From assembly GCA_964428175.1 (NCBI GenBank), contig CAYRXM010000013.1, positions 1 to 49,394 of the forward strand: a DNA stretch of 49,394 bases, given 5' to 3'. This DNA comes from CAYRXM01 sp964428175 (GTDB taxonomy: Bacteria; Chloroflexota; Anaerolineae; JAFGEY01). The translations under genes and the position numbers were made by a program. This document shows, in pieces, positions 34,075-43,100 of this stretch. Within the stretch, counting starts at the first letter, position 1. Each line of letters starts with the position of its first letter. Below the pieces are notes generated by a model. It had not been told where the DNA came from and did no database searches. It saw nothing but the letters and a program-made list of their open reading frames with translations.

Positions 34075-35058
34075 ATGTTTCAATATGCTCTGCAGCGCTT
34101 TTTGCTCATGATCCCCACCCTGATCCTGATCTCAATCGTCTCGTTTGTCGTCATCCAACTGCCGCCCGGCGATTTCTTGACCACCTATGTCGCGCGCATT
34201 GCCGAGCAGGACGGCATGGTCGACGAGGCGCTGGTTGCTGCGCTGCGGCATCGTTATGGCCTCGACCAACCGCAGCACATCCGTTATCTCAGATGGATGG
34301 GCAACATCTTGCGCGGTGATTGGGGACGCTCGCTCGAGTGGAACCGGCCGGTCAAAGAGTTGATCTTTGGCCGTATCGGCCTGACTTTTGTCATTTCACT
34401 GTCGACATTGCTGATCGGTTGGGCCATCGCCTTTCCCGTCGGCATCTATTCGGCGGTTAAACAATACTCGCTCGGCGACTATACCTTTACCGCGCTTTCG
34501 TTCATCGGTGTGGGTATCCCCGACTTTTTGCTGGCCCTGGTGTTCATGTATGTTGTCTTTAAACTGTTCAACTATAATGCCGCCGGCCTGTTTTCGACCG
34601 AATACCAGGAAGCGTCGTGGAGCCTGGGCAAGGTCATCGATCTGCTCAAACACCTCTGGGTGCCCTTGCTGATCCTGGGCATCGGCGGCACCGCCGGGTT
34701 GATCCGCACCATGCGCGCCAACCTGCTCGATGAATTGGGCAAGCCGTATGTGACTACCGCCCGCGCCAAAGGGCTGAGTGAGCGCCGGGTGATCTTTAAA
34801 TACCCGGTGCGCGTGGCGCTCAACCCCTTTGTCAGCACGGTGGGCTGGGCGCTGCCCGGCCTGATCTCGGGCACGACCATCGTATCGATTGTGTTGGGTC
34901 TGCCCACCACCGGGCCGCTGCTGTTGCGCGCCTTGCAGGCGCAGGATATGTACCTGGCGGCGAGCTTTTTACTGCTGTTGAGCGCGCTCACCGTGCTCGG
35001 CACCTTTATTTCCGACGTGCTGCTGGGCTGGCTGGACCCGCGTATCCGTTTGAGTTAG
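34075..35058 (+). CDS. ABC transporter permease, DppB/OppB type
   Basis: 327 residues from the ATG at 34075; GAGGAG lies seven bases upstream, whereas an in-frame GTG at 34069 is too close to it. Six membrane helices. An N-terminal FQYALQRFLLMIPTLILIS helix and VIQLPPGDF are typical of the DppB family. The cytoplasmic EAA loop is recognisable as VTTARAKGLSERRVIFKY, which would contact an ATPase. It pairs with the following DppC-like permease. No ATPase genes are present nearby, so energising subunits must be encoded elsewhere. Confidence 0.93.
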   Translation: MFQYALQRFLLMIPTLILISIVSFVVIQLPPGDFLTTYVARIAEQDGMVDEALVAALRHRYGLDQPQHIRYLRWMGNILRGDWGRSLEWNRPVKELIFGRIGLTFVISLSTLLIGWAIAFPVGIYSAVKQYSLGDYTFTALSFIGVGIPDFLLALVFMYVVFKLFNYNAAGLFSTEYQEASWSLGKVIDLLKHLWVPLLILGIGGTAGLIRTMRANLLDELGKPYVTTARAKGLSERRVIFKYPVRVALNPFVSTVGWALPGLISGTTIVSIVLGLPTTGPLLLRALQAQDMYLAASFLLLLSALTVLGTFISDVLLGWLDPRIRLS

Positions 35059-35095
35059 GTGTGCGGCAAGACCCGACGCAAAAGGAGTCAACGTG

Positions 35096-36253
35096 ATGGC
35101 GATGGAAGAACTGGACATTGGCGCCGCGCAGAGTTTGGCTTTACAGGGGGCGGTCGTGCCGCGCGAGGAAGAGTGGATTTACGTTGCCTCGCAGTGGCAG
35201 TTGATGCGCTGGCGGTTCAAAAAGCACAAGATGGCTGTGCTGGGCCTGATCGTGCTGGTCGTCTTGTACACGGTGGCGATTTTCTGCGAATTTTTCGCGC
35301 CCCATGATCCGCTCAAATTCGATCCCAAGCTGATCTTTATGCCGCCGCAGTCAATCCGCATTCGCGATGAGAACGGCTGGCGCGCGCCCTTTATCTATGG
35401 CGTCAGGCAAGAGATCGATCCGATCAGCTATCGCCGCACCTATACCGTTGATACCAGCAAGATTTACGCGGTCCGGCTGTTGGTGCGAGGCGATCCGTAC
35501 AAGCTGTGGGGGCTTTTTCCCGGTGACATTCACCTGCTCGGCAGCGAGGGCAATGCCGGGCCTTTGTATCTGGTCGGTACCGACCGCATGGGCCGTGACA
35601 TCCTTTCGCGGCTGATCACCGGCTCGCGCATCTCGCTGTCGATTGGACTGGTGGGCGTCTTTATCAGCCTGATCCTGGGCGTTATCATTGGCGGTTTTTC
35701 CGGCTATTATGGCGGGGTTTTCGATACCGTCTCGCAGCGGTTGATCGAATTCTTGCGCGGTGTGCCGCACCTGCCACTGTGGATGGCCCTCAGCGCGGCT
35801 GTGCCGCCTTTTTGGCCGCCGATCAGGGTTTATTTCGGCATCACTGTGGTGCTTTCGCTGATTGGCTGGACGGGGATGGCCCGTGTGGTGCGTTCGAAAT
35901 TTCTGGCCCTGCGCGAAGAAGATTTCGTCATGGCCGCCAAGCTCGCCGGCGCGAACGAATTTCGCATCGTCGTCCGCCATATGGTGCCCTCATTCCTGAG
36001 TCACATCATCGCCTCGGTGACGTTGGCCATTCCGGGCATGATCCTGGGCGAAACTTCGCTCAGTTTCATCGGCGTGGGCCTGCGCTCGCCAGTGGTCAGT
36101 TGGGGGGTGATGCTGCAAGAAGCGCAGCAGCTCAGCGCAGTGGCGCTCTCTCCCTGGCTGCTTTCACCGGGGGTGGTGATTGTTTTGTCGGTGCTTTGTT
36201 TCAATTTTTTGGGCGATGGGCTGCGCGATGCGGCCGACCCATATGCACGATAG
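35096..36253 (+). CDS. ABC transporter permease, DppC/OppC type
   Basis: 385 residues from the ATG at 35096; a GTG directly before it (35093) is equally compatible with the AAGGAG. An N-terminal cytoplasmic stretch precedes the first helix (KMAVLGLIVLVVLYTVAIF). The region 80-165 is a long periplasmic insert, then LVGTDRMGRDILSRLITGSRISL starts the core, with the EAA loop DFVMAAKLAGANEFRIVVRH and SFIGVGLRSPVVSWG. The HDP and GTDxxGRD motifs are typical of this family. It forms the channel with the DppB-like protein. Confidence 0.93.
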   Translation: MAMEELDIGAAQSLALQGAVVPREEEWIYVASQWQLMRWRFKKHKMAVLGLIVLVVLYTVAIFCEFFAPHDPLKFDPKLIFMPPQSIRIRDENGWRAPFIYGVRQEIDPISYRRTYTVDTSKIYAVRLLVRGDPYKLWGLFPGDIHLLGSEGNAGPLYLVGTDRMGRDILSRLITGSRISLSIGLVGVFISLILGVIIGGFSGYYGGVFDTVSQRLIEFLRGVPHLPLWMALSAAVPPFWPPIRVYFGITVVLSLIGWTGMARVVRSKFLALREEDFVMAAKLAGANEFRIVVRHMVPSFLSHIIASVTLAIPGMILGETSLSFIGVGLRSPVVSWGVMLQEAQQLSAVALSPWLLSPGVVIVLSVLCFNFLGDGLRDAADPYAR

Positions 36254-36339
36254 GCGCTCGAACCGTGGATGGTATTTGGCCGCCGGTCCCTGACGCAATA
36301 CGAAACACACATTTTTCATAAATCAAAGGAGCTTAACCA

Positions 36340-37719
36340 ATGTCATCAGTCAAAATCACCATTATTGGCGCGGGCAGCGTGGTCTTTTCATTGGCTCTGG
36401 TCAAGGACGTCTGCCTGACTGCGGGCCTCAAGGACAGCCACGTTTGCTTTATGGACATCAACGAGGAGCGCCTGGACGTGGTCTACCAGCTGGCCCAACG
36501 CTATGCCCAAGACCTGGGCGCGACGCTCGCCTTTTCCAAGACATTGGATCGGATGGAGGCCTTGCAGGGCGCCGATTTTGTGATCAACACGGCCACCGTG
36601 ACCCACAACGAGTATTTCATGAAGCGCCGCCGCGAGATGCTGGACGGGTTCGGCTATTTCTACGGCGGGTCGGGGATGCCCGAGTATCACAACCTGCAAA
36701 TGATGCTCGACGTAGCCAAGGACATGGAAAGGGCCTGTCCCGACGCCTGGATTCTACTCGCCGGGAACCCGGTTTTCGACGGCGCCACCTTGATGAGCCG
36801 CGAAACGAGCATCAAGGTCTGTGGCCTATGCCACGGACATTACGGCTACCGGACCGTCGCCCGCACGATCGGCCTCGACCCGGACCAGGTGACCTGGCAA
36901 GCGCCCGGCCTCAACCACAACATCTGGCTGACTCATTTCTACTACCAGGGCCAGGACGCCTATCCCATCCTCGATAAATGGATTGCCGAGAACATCGAGC
37001 AGTACTGGGCCGACCACGCCGGGACGGGCATTCCGGCGCAGTGGTCGCCGGCAGCCCTCATGCAGTACAAGATGTACGGCCTGTTCCCCATCGGCGACAC
37101 GCCCCGCCAGGGCGGCTGGTGGTTCCACACCGATCTGGAGACCAAGTCCCGCTGGTACGGTGCAGGCGGCGGCGGCGACACGCCGGAGGGCCGCGACCGT
37201 ATCTTGAGAGAAAAGGACGAAAAATACGCCCAGATGCGGACGGCGGCCTATGATCCCCAAGTGCGGCCGATCGACCTCTTTGGCAGCACGCGAACGACCG
37301 AGCAGCACATTTCGATCATCGACGCGTTGGTCAACGACAACGAGTACCGCGCTCAAGTCAACGTGATGAACAACGGCGCGCTGGCCGGCCTGCCCGACAA
37401 TGTGGTCGTCGAAGTGCCGGCCCTGGTCAACAAGGTGGGCATCCAGCCGCTGCGTGTGGCCCCGCTGCCCAAAAAGATTTTGCTCGAATGCATCTATCCC
37501 AACTGGCTGCGCATGGAGCGCACGCTCGAGGCGCTGCTGAGCGGCGACAAGTCGATGATGCTTTATGGCGTGCTGGAAAGCCACCAGACGCGCTCCTGGG
37601 ATCAGGCGCTTGCCACGCTCGGTGCATTGTTTGCCATGGAACCCAACGAGCCGATGGCCTACATCGAGGACATCAACGACCACTACCAGTGGCCCAAGAA
37701 CTGGGATTTGCCGGGATGA
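36340..37719 (+). CDS. Family 4 glycoside hydrolase (NAD+- and metal-dependent)
   Basis: 459 residues; AAAGGAG sits eight bases before the ATG. The N-terminal Rossmann fold has ITIIGAGSVVFS (NAD binding) and VCFMDINEERLD. GH4 signatures follow: FVINTATVTHNEYF, GGSGMPEYHNLQM, then LLAGNPVF and VCGLCHGHYGYR, in which the Cys and the following His match the conserved manganese-binding residues, and APGLNHNIWLTHFYY with the next His region. GH4 enzymes cleave alpha- or beta-glycosides by transient oxidation at C3. Substrates range from melibiose and maltose to galacturonides and phosphorylated sugars, and cannot be fixed here. It follows the importer by ~85 bp and probably degrades what the importer brings in. 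Confidence 0.93.
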   Translation: MSSVKITIIGAGSVVFSLALVKDVCLTAGLKDSHVCFMDINEERLDVVYQLAQRYAQDLGATLAFSKTLDRMEALQGADFVINTATVTHNEYFMKRRREMLDGFGYFYGGSGMPEYHNLQMMLDVAKDMERACPDAWILLAGNPVFDGATLMSRETSIKVCGLCHGHYGYRTVARTIGLDPDQVTWQAPGLNHNIWLTHFYYQGQDAYPILDKWIAENIEQYWADHAGTGIPAQWSPAALMQYKMYGLFPIGDTPRQGGWWFHTDLETKSRWYGAGGGGDTPEGRDRILREKDEKYAQMRTAAYDPQVRPIDLFGSTRTTEQHISIIDALVNDNEYRAQVNVMNNGALAGLPDNVVVEVPALVNKVGIQPLRVAPLPKKILLECIYPNWLRMERTLEALLSGDKSMMLYGVLESHQTRSWDQALATLGALFAMEPNEPMAYIEDINDHYQWPKNWDLPG

Positions 37720-37727
37720 GACGCAAA

Positions 37728-37789
37728 GCGTGAAACGTGAGGTGTGGTGATCACAGCGCAGACTCGATTTCCCGCTTGACGTTTTACGC
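37728..37789. repeat. Imperfect inverted repeat around a GTGATCAC palindrome
   Basis: GCGTGAAACGTGAGG (37728-37742) and CTTGACGTTTTACGC (37775-37789) match in 12 of 15 positions as inverted arms. Between them is the perfect 8-bp palindrome GTGATCAC (37747-37754). It sits just after the GH4 stop and could be a terminator-like element or one member of a dispersed small repeat family. Confidence 0.5.
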
Positions 37790-37813
37790 ACTAGAATAGA
37801 AAACGAGTGCGAG

Positions 37814-38350
37814 ATGAACATACCGACGATCACGACAAAACGTCTTCGTCTTCGCCCTTTTGTGCTTGATGATATCGATTCGCTGCATCAAATCGTCCAG
37901 CAGCCGGACATCATGCTGTATTTTCCGCCCCAGCCGCGCCCGGCCAATCCACCGCCGCGCGAGGCGATCGAGCGGCTGATCGACCGACAGCTCCAGGATT
38001 GGCAGGTGAACGGCTATGCCTGGTGGGCGGTCGAGTTCAAAGACAAGCCGGGTCTGCTGGGCTGGTGCGGGCTGGGCTACCTGCCCGAAACCGATGAGAC
38101 CGAGGTCGCCTACTTGCTGCGCCGGGAGGTTTGGGGGCAGGGGCTGGCAACCGAAGCGGCCCAGGCGTCGATAGATTGGGGATTCGCGGCCTTTCAATTC
38201 GACTGCATCATCGGCCTTACCCATCCCGACAATATTGCCTCGCAGCGCGTGCTCGAAAAGTGCGGGCTTGAATTTGTCGAACGCAAAGAATACTTTGGGA
38301 TGGTGTGCTGCCGCTACCGGCTTGAGCGACCACAGACAGCAGATCGCTGA
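37814..38350 (+). CDS. GNAT-family N-acetyltransferase (RimJ/RimL-like)
   Basis: 178 residues, the normal size of an Acetyltransf_3 protein. It begins ITTKRLRLRPFVLDD, contains LLGWCGLGYLPETDETEVAYLLRREVWGQGLATEAAQA (here split as LLGWCGLGYLPETDE and VWGQGLATEAAQA, the latter being the acetyl-CoA-binding loop), and ends NIASQRVLEKCGLEF. It would acetylate an amino group on a protein or small molecule. Only a weak ribosome site precedes the ATG. The next gene's ATG follows the stop directly, so the GNAT, the jelly-roll-like protein and SixA form a small operon. Confidence 0.88.
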   Translation: MNIPTITTKRLRLRPFVLDDIDSLHQIVQQPDIMLYFPPQPRPANPPPREAIERLIDRQLQDWQVNGYAWWAVEFKDKPGLLGWCGLGYLPETDETEVAYLLRREVWGQGLATEAAQASIDWGFAAFQFDCIIGLTHPDNIASQRVLEKCGLEFVERKEYFGMVCCRYRLERPQTADR

Positions 38351-39136
38351 ATGAAGCAAGCGTTTGCTATGCAAACACACCTGTTTGGCCGCCGGTGGAA
38401 TCAACACCTGGTCGGTGGCGGGGTGATCGAGCCGGCTCGGGGAATTCGCTTTGTCAACCAGGACACCACATCCCGGCAGGTGACCAATGCCCAAATCGAT
38501 GACTATCAGGGGCTGCCGCGCCGCCGGTTTCTTCACCGCCCGCCGCTGACGCTGACCGTGCGGGCGCGTTTTTCGCACCCGGCGGGCGAATTGAGCGGCA
38601 CAGCAGGGTTTGGTTTCTGGAACGACCCGTTCATGATGACCGGCCTGCGCCCGCCCACACTGCCGCGCGCGGTCTGGTTCTTTTACGCCTCGCCGCCGTC
38701 GGATATGCGCCTGGCCCTCGACGTGCCCGGCTGCGGCTGGAAAGCGGCCACAGTCGACGCGCTGCGGCTGCCCTTTTTCCTGCTCGCGCCGTTTGCCCCG
38801 CTGACCATCCCACTGATGAACATTCCATCGCTCTACCGCACGCTGTGGCCGTTCTACCAACGGTCGATGCGCGTGCGGGAGGCGCCGCTCGACCTCGATA
38901 TGACCGCCTGGCACACCTATGTCATTGAGTGGGGGAGTCAAACGGCGCAGTTTGGGATCGATGGCAAGGTTATCCTGGCCGATGCGCCTTCGCCGCGCGG
39001 GCCGCTCGGTTTCGTACTCTGGTTGGACAACCAATACCTGGTCGCCACGCCGTGGGGCCGCTTTCGCTATGGCTGGCTCGCCGCGCCGGGCCGGCAGTGG
39101 ATACAAGTGGATGATCTGAAAATCGAGGAGGGTTGA
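38351..39136 (+). CDS. Uncharacterised protein, possible concanavalin-like (GH16/LamG-type) jelly roll
   Basis: 261 residues, no signal peptide and no membrane helix that is convincing (a Pro-rich hydrophobic stretch at ~135-160 is odd). Features suggest a beta-jelly-roll of the laminarinase/lectin type: GTAGFGFWNDPF, AVWFFYASPPSDM, WHTYVIEWGSQTAQFGIDG and PLGFVLWLDNQYLVATPWG. The pair of acidic residues that GH16 enzymes use (E-x-D-x-E) is not seen, so hydrolytic activity is doubtful. The ATG directly abuts the GNAT stop and the stop overlaps the SixA start (TGATG). Function unknown; a carbohydrate- or lipid-binding protein is one option. Confidence 0.6.
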   Translation: MKQAFAMQTHLFGRRWNQHLVGGGVIEPARGIRFVNQDTTSRQVTNAQIDDYQGLPRRRFLHRPPLTLTVRARFSHPAGELSGTAGFGFWNDPFMMTGLRPPTLPRAVWFFYASPPSDMRLALDVPGCGWKAATVDALRLPFFLLAPFAPLTIPLMNIPSLYRTLWPFYQRSMRVREAPLDLDMTAWHTYVIEWGSQTAQFGIDGKVILADAPSPRGPLGFVLWLDNQYLVATPWGRFRYGWLAAPGRQWIQVDDLKIEEG

Positions 39137-39627
39137 TGAAAACGGTCTATCTGTTGCGGCACGCCAAATCTAAACAAGATCCATCGTACGAGACGGATTT
39201 TGTACGACCGCTGGCCAAGCGCGGCAAACGCAATGCCGACGAATTGGGCGCGTGGTTGCACGAGCACGACCTCGGTCCTGACCTGATCGTCAGTTCCCCG
39301 GCCAACCGCGCCCGGCAGACTACCGAACACTGCGTCGAGGCCGGCGACTTGATGTGCGAGGTGCGCTACGATCAGTCGCTCTATGCCAGCGGCGAGCAGT
39401 CCTACCTGGAGGCCATCGCCGGGCTAGACGACACCGTGGGATCGGTGATGCTGGTTGGGCACAATCCCGACATCTCGATTGTCGTCGAGTGGTTGAGCGG
39501 AGCCTACCATCGTATGCCCACCTGCGCCCTGGCGCGGATCGATCTGTCCATCGCCCAATGGGCGCAACTGGAAGAACGTTCAGGCGATTTGGTTTGGGTG
39601 CGGGTGCCGGGGGAAGAGCAGGTCTGA
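39136..39627 (+). CDS. SixA-type histidine phosphatase
   Basis: 163 residues from the ATG at 39136 that overlaps the previous stop (TGATG) with GAGGAGGG upstream. Histidine-phosphatase motifs: LLRHAKS (nucleophile His in the RHA motif), SPANRARQT and VGHNPDI (second catalytic His). The short length and RHAKS sequence match SixA, which in enterobacteria removes phosphate from histidines of phosphorelay or phosphotransferase proteins. No HPt partner is adjacent. Confidence 0.88.
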   Translation: MKTVYLLRHAKSKQDPSYETDFVRPLAKRGKRNADELGAWLHEHDLGPDLIVSSPANRARQTTEHCVEAGDLMCEVRYDQSLYASGEQSYLEAIAGLDDTVGSVMLVGHNPDISIVVEWLSGAYHRMPTCALARIDLSIAQWAQLEERSGDLVWVRVPGEEQV

Positions 39628-39686
39628 GGTTTATTTTCATTCGCGCGCATTGGGCAGGTCGGCGTCTTTTGTTTCAACGATTGCAC

Positions 39687-39715
39687 TTGTTAGCTGCCCT
39701 CTTTCCGTGTATAAT
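39687..39715 (+). promoter_or_regulatory. Candidate promoter for argF
   Basis: TTGTTA (39687-39692) and a perfect TATAAT (39710-39715) are 17 bp apart, ~40 bp before the argF ATG. No ArgR-type box is obvious. Confidence 0.55.
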
Positions 39716-39755
39716 ACTCAAGAGTAACATCAAGCCATTTTGAGGGAGGACACCC

Positions 39756-40673
39756 ATGAAGCACCTCATTTGCCTGGCCGATCTCAGCCCGGAAGAAATC
39801 TGGCACATCTTGAACACCGCACGCGATCTCAAGGCCGAATGGAAGGCCGGCGGCAACAAGCCCATTCTGGCCGGCAAGGCGCTGGGCATGATCTTTGAAA
39901 AGCCCAGCCTGCGCACCCGCGTCTCCTTCGAGATGGCCACGGTTCACCTGGGCGGACACGCGATCTATTTGTCGCCGCAAGAGATCGGGTTGGGCGCACG
40001 AGAGAGCGTGCCCGATGTGGCGCGCGTGCTTTCTGGCTTTGTGCAGGGCATCGAAGCGCGCGTCTTTGCCCACCGCTCGGTCGAACTGCTGGCCGAATAC
40101 GCCACCGTGCCAGTGATCAACGGCCTGTCCGATTTCAACCATCCCTGCCAGGCATTGGGCGATGTGCTGACGCTATGGGAAAAACGCGGCGAGGTCAAAG
40201 GGCAGAAACTGGTCTTTGTCGGCGACGGCAACAATGTTGCCAACTCGCTGCTCTTTATCGGCGGCAAACTGGGCATGCACGTCACCGTTGCCGCGCCCAA
40301 GGGCTATGAGCCGCACCCGGCGGTGGTGCGCCTGGCAGAGGTGGCTGCCCAAGCGAGTGGGGCCAAGATCGAGGTGCTCAACGACCCGTTTGCTGCCGTG
40401 CGCGGCGCCGACGTGGTTTATACCGACGTGTGGGCCAGCATGGGCCAGGAGGCGGAGACGGCAGAGCGCGCCAAACATTTCGCCGCCTTTCAGGTCAACG
40501 GCGCATTGATGGCCCACGCCCGGCCGGACGCCCTGTTCATGCACTGCCTGCCGGCGCATCGCGGCCATGAAGTCACCGACGAGGTCGCCGATTCACCCAA
40601 TTCGGTCATTTTTGCCGAGGCCGAAAACCGCCTGCACGCGCAAAAAGCGGTTTTAGCCCTTTTGATGGGGTAG
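39756..40673 (+). CDS. argF: Ornithine carbamoyltransferase
   Basis: 305 residues, the usual length. Carbamoyl-phosphate-binding loop FEKPSLRTRVSFE (47-59, with Leu in place of the more common Thr in S-T-R-T), HPCQ (~131-134), and the ornithine-binding FMHCLPAHRG near 265-273. The Cys in HCLP marks ornithine rather than aspartate or putrescine specificity. It makes citrulline from ornithine and carbamoyl phosphate in arginine synthesis. GGGAGG precedes the ATG by about eight bases. It has its own promoter and no other arginine gene is adjacent. A catabolic role cannot be excluded, but no arcA/arcC is present. Confidence 0.95.
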   Translation: MKHLICLADLSPEEIWHILNTARDLKAEWKAGGNKPILAGKALGMIFEKPSLRTRVSFEMATVHLGGHAIYLSPQEIGLGARESVPDVARVLSGFVQGIEARVFAHRSVELLAEYATVPVINGLSDFNHPCQALGDVLTLWEKRGEVKGQKLVFVGDGNNVANSLLFIGGKLGMHVTVAAPKGYEPHPAVVRLAEVAAQASGAKIEVLNDPFAAVRGADVVYTDVWASMGQEAETAERAKHFAAFQVNGALMAHARPDALFMHCLPAHRGHEVTDEVADSPNSVIFAEAENRLHAQKAVLALLMG

Positions 40674-40760
40674 GGCCAAAATAGTTGTTTTATGTGCAAA
40701 AAATTTTTCCGAGCGACCAAAATCTGCTCAGTTCCAATTTCGTTGGGATAGGAGGTCCAG

Positions 40761-43046
40761 GTGGCAGGCAACCGGCGAACCTTTGATGCAGCGATGAAAC
40801 GCGCGGCCAGCCTGGCCATGGAACGCAAGTGGTCCAAGGCGATTGAAGAATACGACAAGGCGTTGGCCGAATTTCCCCAAGACGTTGCTGCGTTGACCGG
40901 TATAGGGCTGGCTTTTGTCGAGACCAAGCAGTTGGAAAAGGCCCTCAACGTCTACAAAGAGGCGGCCAACCTCAACGCCGAAAACCCCGATGTGATCCAG
41001 CGTGTGGGCTTTGTTTATGAGCGTCTGGGCCAGCTCAACGAAGCGGCGCGCGCCTATGTACTGGCTGGCGAGGCCGCCGTGCGCATGCGCGGCGTCGCCC
41101 AGGCCATCGAACTGTGGCGCAAGGCGTGCGTGCTGGCCCCGCAAAACCTGGAGGCGCATCGCAACCTGGTGCGCGCTTATCAAGCCCAGGAAGAAAATTC
41201 CAAGGCCGCGTGGCATTATTTGATCATGGCCCGCGTTCTGGCCCGCCGGGCCAGGTTCGACGAAGCGACCGACTGCGCCGCCGAGGCCGTCCGCCTCGAC
41301 CCGCGCAATGTCGAGGCTGAAGGCGTGCTGGAAGCCCTTCAGCGCGGCTTGCCGCTGCCCGATGGCCCGACGGCCCGCTTGCAGCCCGACGCCGAAGGCA
41401 AACGCTCGCTGGACAGCTTTGTCGTTTTTGAAGACATCGAGATCGCCGGCTCGGCCATGATCGAGGAGGGTGAGCGCGTCTCACCGGCCAACCTGGTGCT
41501 CAGGCATGTGCTGGCGCAGATGGCCGAAGCGCTCTTTTCGGACAACCTCGATCCGTCCAAAATGCAGGTGTTCATGCTGCTCGGCCAGGCCGCCGACTAT
41601 CACGCGCGCGGTTTGAGCGAACAGGCCCAGGAGTCCTATGAGGCCGCCATCAAGATGGGCGGCGACTCGGCGGCAGTGCAGTTTTGTCTGGGCGCGCTGT
41701 GCCAGGATCAGCGAGATTTTGCGCGCGCCATCAGCCATTTCAACCGCGCACTCGCCGATTCAGAACTGTCCCTGGGCGTCAACTTTGCCATCGGGCAGTG
41801 CTACCTCGAGCGGGGCCAGGCCTCCGAGGGGCTGCGCTATCTGCTCGAAGCGCTCAAATCTCTGGACACGCAGACGGTGCGGCCCAGCCAGGTCGATGAT
41901 TTGAATTCAGCCTACGATCAACTGGTGCGCGATTACACCGCATCTCGCCCCAAGTCGGGAGGCAACGGCGCGCCGACCGCCGAAACGTTTGCCCATTCGG
42001 TGATCGATTTTCTGAGTAGCAAGGGCTGGAACGAACGCCTGATAGAAGCGCGCGACCAACTGGACAGCATGTCTCAGGAAGGCGTCATGACCCTGGGCGA
42101 ACTGCTGGTCGAGCCGGAGGCGCACAGGGCGATGGTGGCGATGGCAAACGTCCACGAATACATCCAATCCAACATGCTTTTTACGGCCATCGAAGAATGC
42201 CTGACGGCCATTCGCGAGTCGCCCTATTATCTGCCCCTGCACTTGAGCCTGGCCGAATTGCTGGTCATCGAAGACCGCGCCGAAGACGCCGCGATCAAGT
42301 ATGCGATTGTTGCCCAGACCTACCGGGCGCGCGACGATCTCTACCGGGCCATCGACGCCTACCGCAAGGCGCTCAGCATCGCGCCAATGGACGTGGCGCT
42401 GCGCGAGCAGTTGATCGCCCTGCTGATCGATGCCCGCCAGTTCGATCAGGCCATCGAGCAACACATCGCCATGGCCGACGCATACTACCAGTTGGCCCAG
42501 GTCGACCAGTCCATCGAGCAGTACAACCAGGCACTCCGCTACGCTGGGCAGGCGGACCCGGCGCGCAACTGGGAAGCCAACATCTTGCATCGCATTGGCG
42601 ATATTTACATTCAGCGTGTCGACTGGCGGCAGGCGGTTCGCATCTACCAGCGCATCAAGCGGGCCGACCCCGACGATGAAAAAGCGCGCATGCTGCTGGC
42701 CGATCTCAGCATCAAGCTCGGCCAGCCCGCCCAGGCGCTCAAAGAAGTCGAAGAAATGGTCGAGCTTTATCTCGGCGCCGGACAGTCCGCCAGGCTGGTC
42801 TCGGCGATCAAATCGCTCAGCGAGATGCATCCCGAAGAAATCGGCCTGCGGATGCGTTTTGCCAAGATTTATCTCGACATGCGTAACAAGCAGGATGCCA
42901 TTGCCGAATTGGACGCCGTGGGCGAGATTCAACTGAAACAGGGCAAGACCGAGGATGCTGTGCGCACCATTCAAGCGATCATTCGCCTGGGGCCGGAGCG
43001 TGTCGAGCAATACAAGCGATTGCTGGCAGACCTGAAACGTGGTTGA
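40761..43046 (+). CDS. Large TPR-repeat protein
   Basis: 761 residues from a GTG with AGGAGG five bases upstream. At least a dozen tetratricopeptide-like units run along the protein, for example KWSKAIEEYDKALAEFPQD, KALNVYKEAANLNAENPDV, FARAISHFNRALADSEL, LYRAIDAYRKALSIAPMDV, VDQSIEQYNQALRYAG and WRQAVRIYQRIKRADPDDE. There is no signal peptide or membrane helix and no catalytic domain, so it is a cytoplasmic scaffold of protein-protein interaction. It lies ~130 bp upstream of cdaA on the same strand. Whether it works with the c-di-AMP cyclase is unknown. Confidence 0.85.
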   Translation: MAGNRRTFDAAMKRAASLAMERKWSKAIEEYDKALAEFPQDVAALTGIGLAFVETKQLEKALNVYKEAANLNAENPDVIQRVGFVYERLGQLNEAARAYVLAGEAAVRMRGVAQAIELWRKACVLAPQNLEAHRNLVRAYQAQEENSKAAWHYLIMARVLARRARFDEATDCAAEAVRLDPRNVEAEGVLEALQRGLPLPDGPTARLQPDAEGKRSLDSFVVFEDIEIAGSAMIEEGERVSPANLVLRHVLAQMAEALFSDNLDPSKMQVFMLLGQAADYHARGLSEQAQESYEAAIKMGGDSAAVQFCLGALCQDQRDFARAISHFNRALADSELSLGVNFAIGQCYLERGQASEGLRYLLEALKSLDTQTVRPSQVDDLNSAYDQLVRDYTASRPKSGGNGAPTAETFAHSVIDFLSSKGWNERLIEARDQLDSMSQEGVMTLGELLVEPEAHRAMVAMANVHEYIQSNMLFTAIEECLTAIRESPYYLPLHLSLAELLVIEDRAEDAAIKYAIVAQTYRARDDLYRAIDAYRKALSIAPMDVALREQLIALLIDARQFDQAIEQHIAMADAYYQLAQVDQSIEQYNQALRYAGQADPARNWEANILHRIGDIYIQRVDWRQAVRIYQRIKRADPDDEKARMLLADLSIKLGQPAQALKEVEEMVELYLGAGQSARLVSAIKSLSEMHPEEIGLRMRFAKIYLDMRNKQDAIAELDAVGEIQLKQGKTEDAVRTIQAIIRLGPERVEQYKRLLADLKRG

Positions 43047-43100
43047 TCGCAATCAATTGTGGTGGTAGGTTCGTCCGCACGCGGGCGACCACGCGATTGG

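Noticed and set aside
32562..34076. 504-codon open frame on the minus strand opposite the solute-binding protein
   Set aside because: Antisense of a clear SBP_bac_5 gene; composition is typical of a shadow frame.
37784..39106. 440-codon open frame on the minus strand
   Set aside because: It runs opposite two well-supported plus-strand genes (GNAT and the jelly-roll-like protein) that are coupled to SixA.
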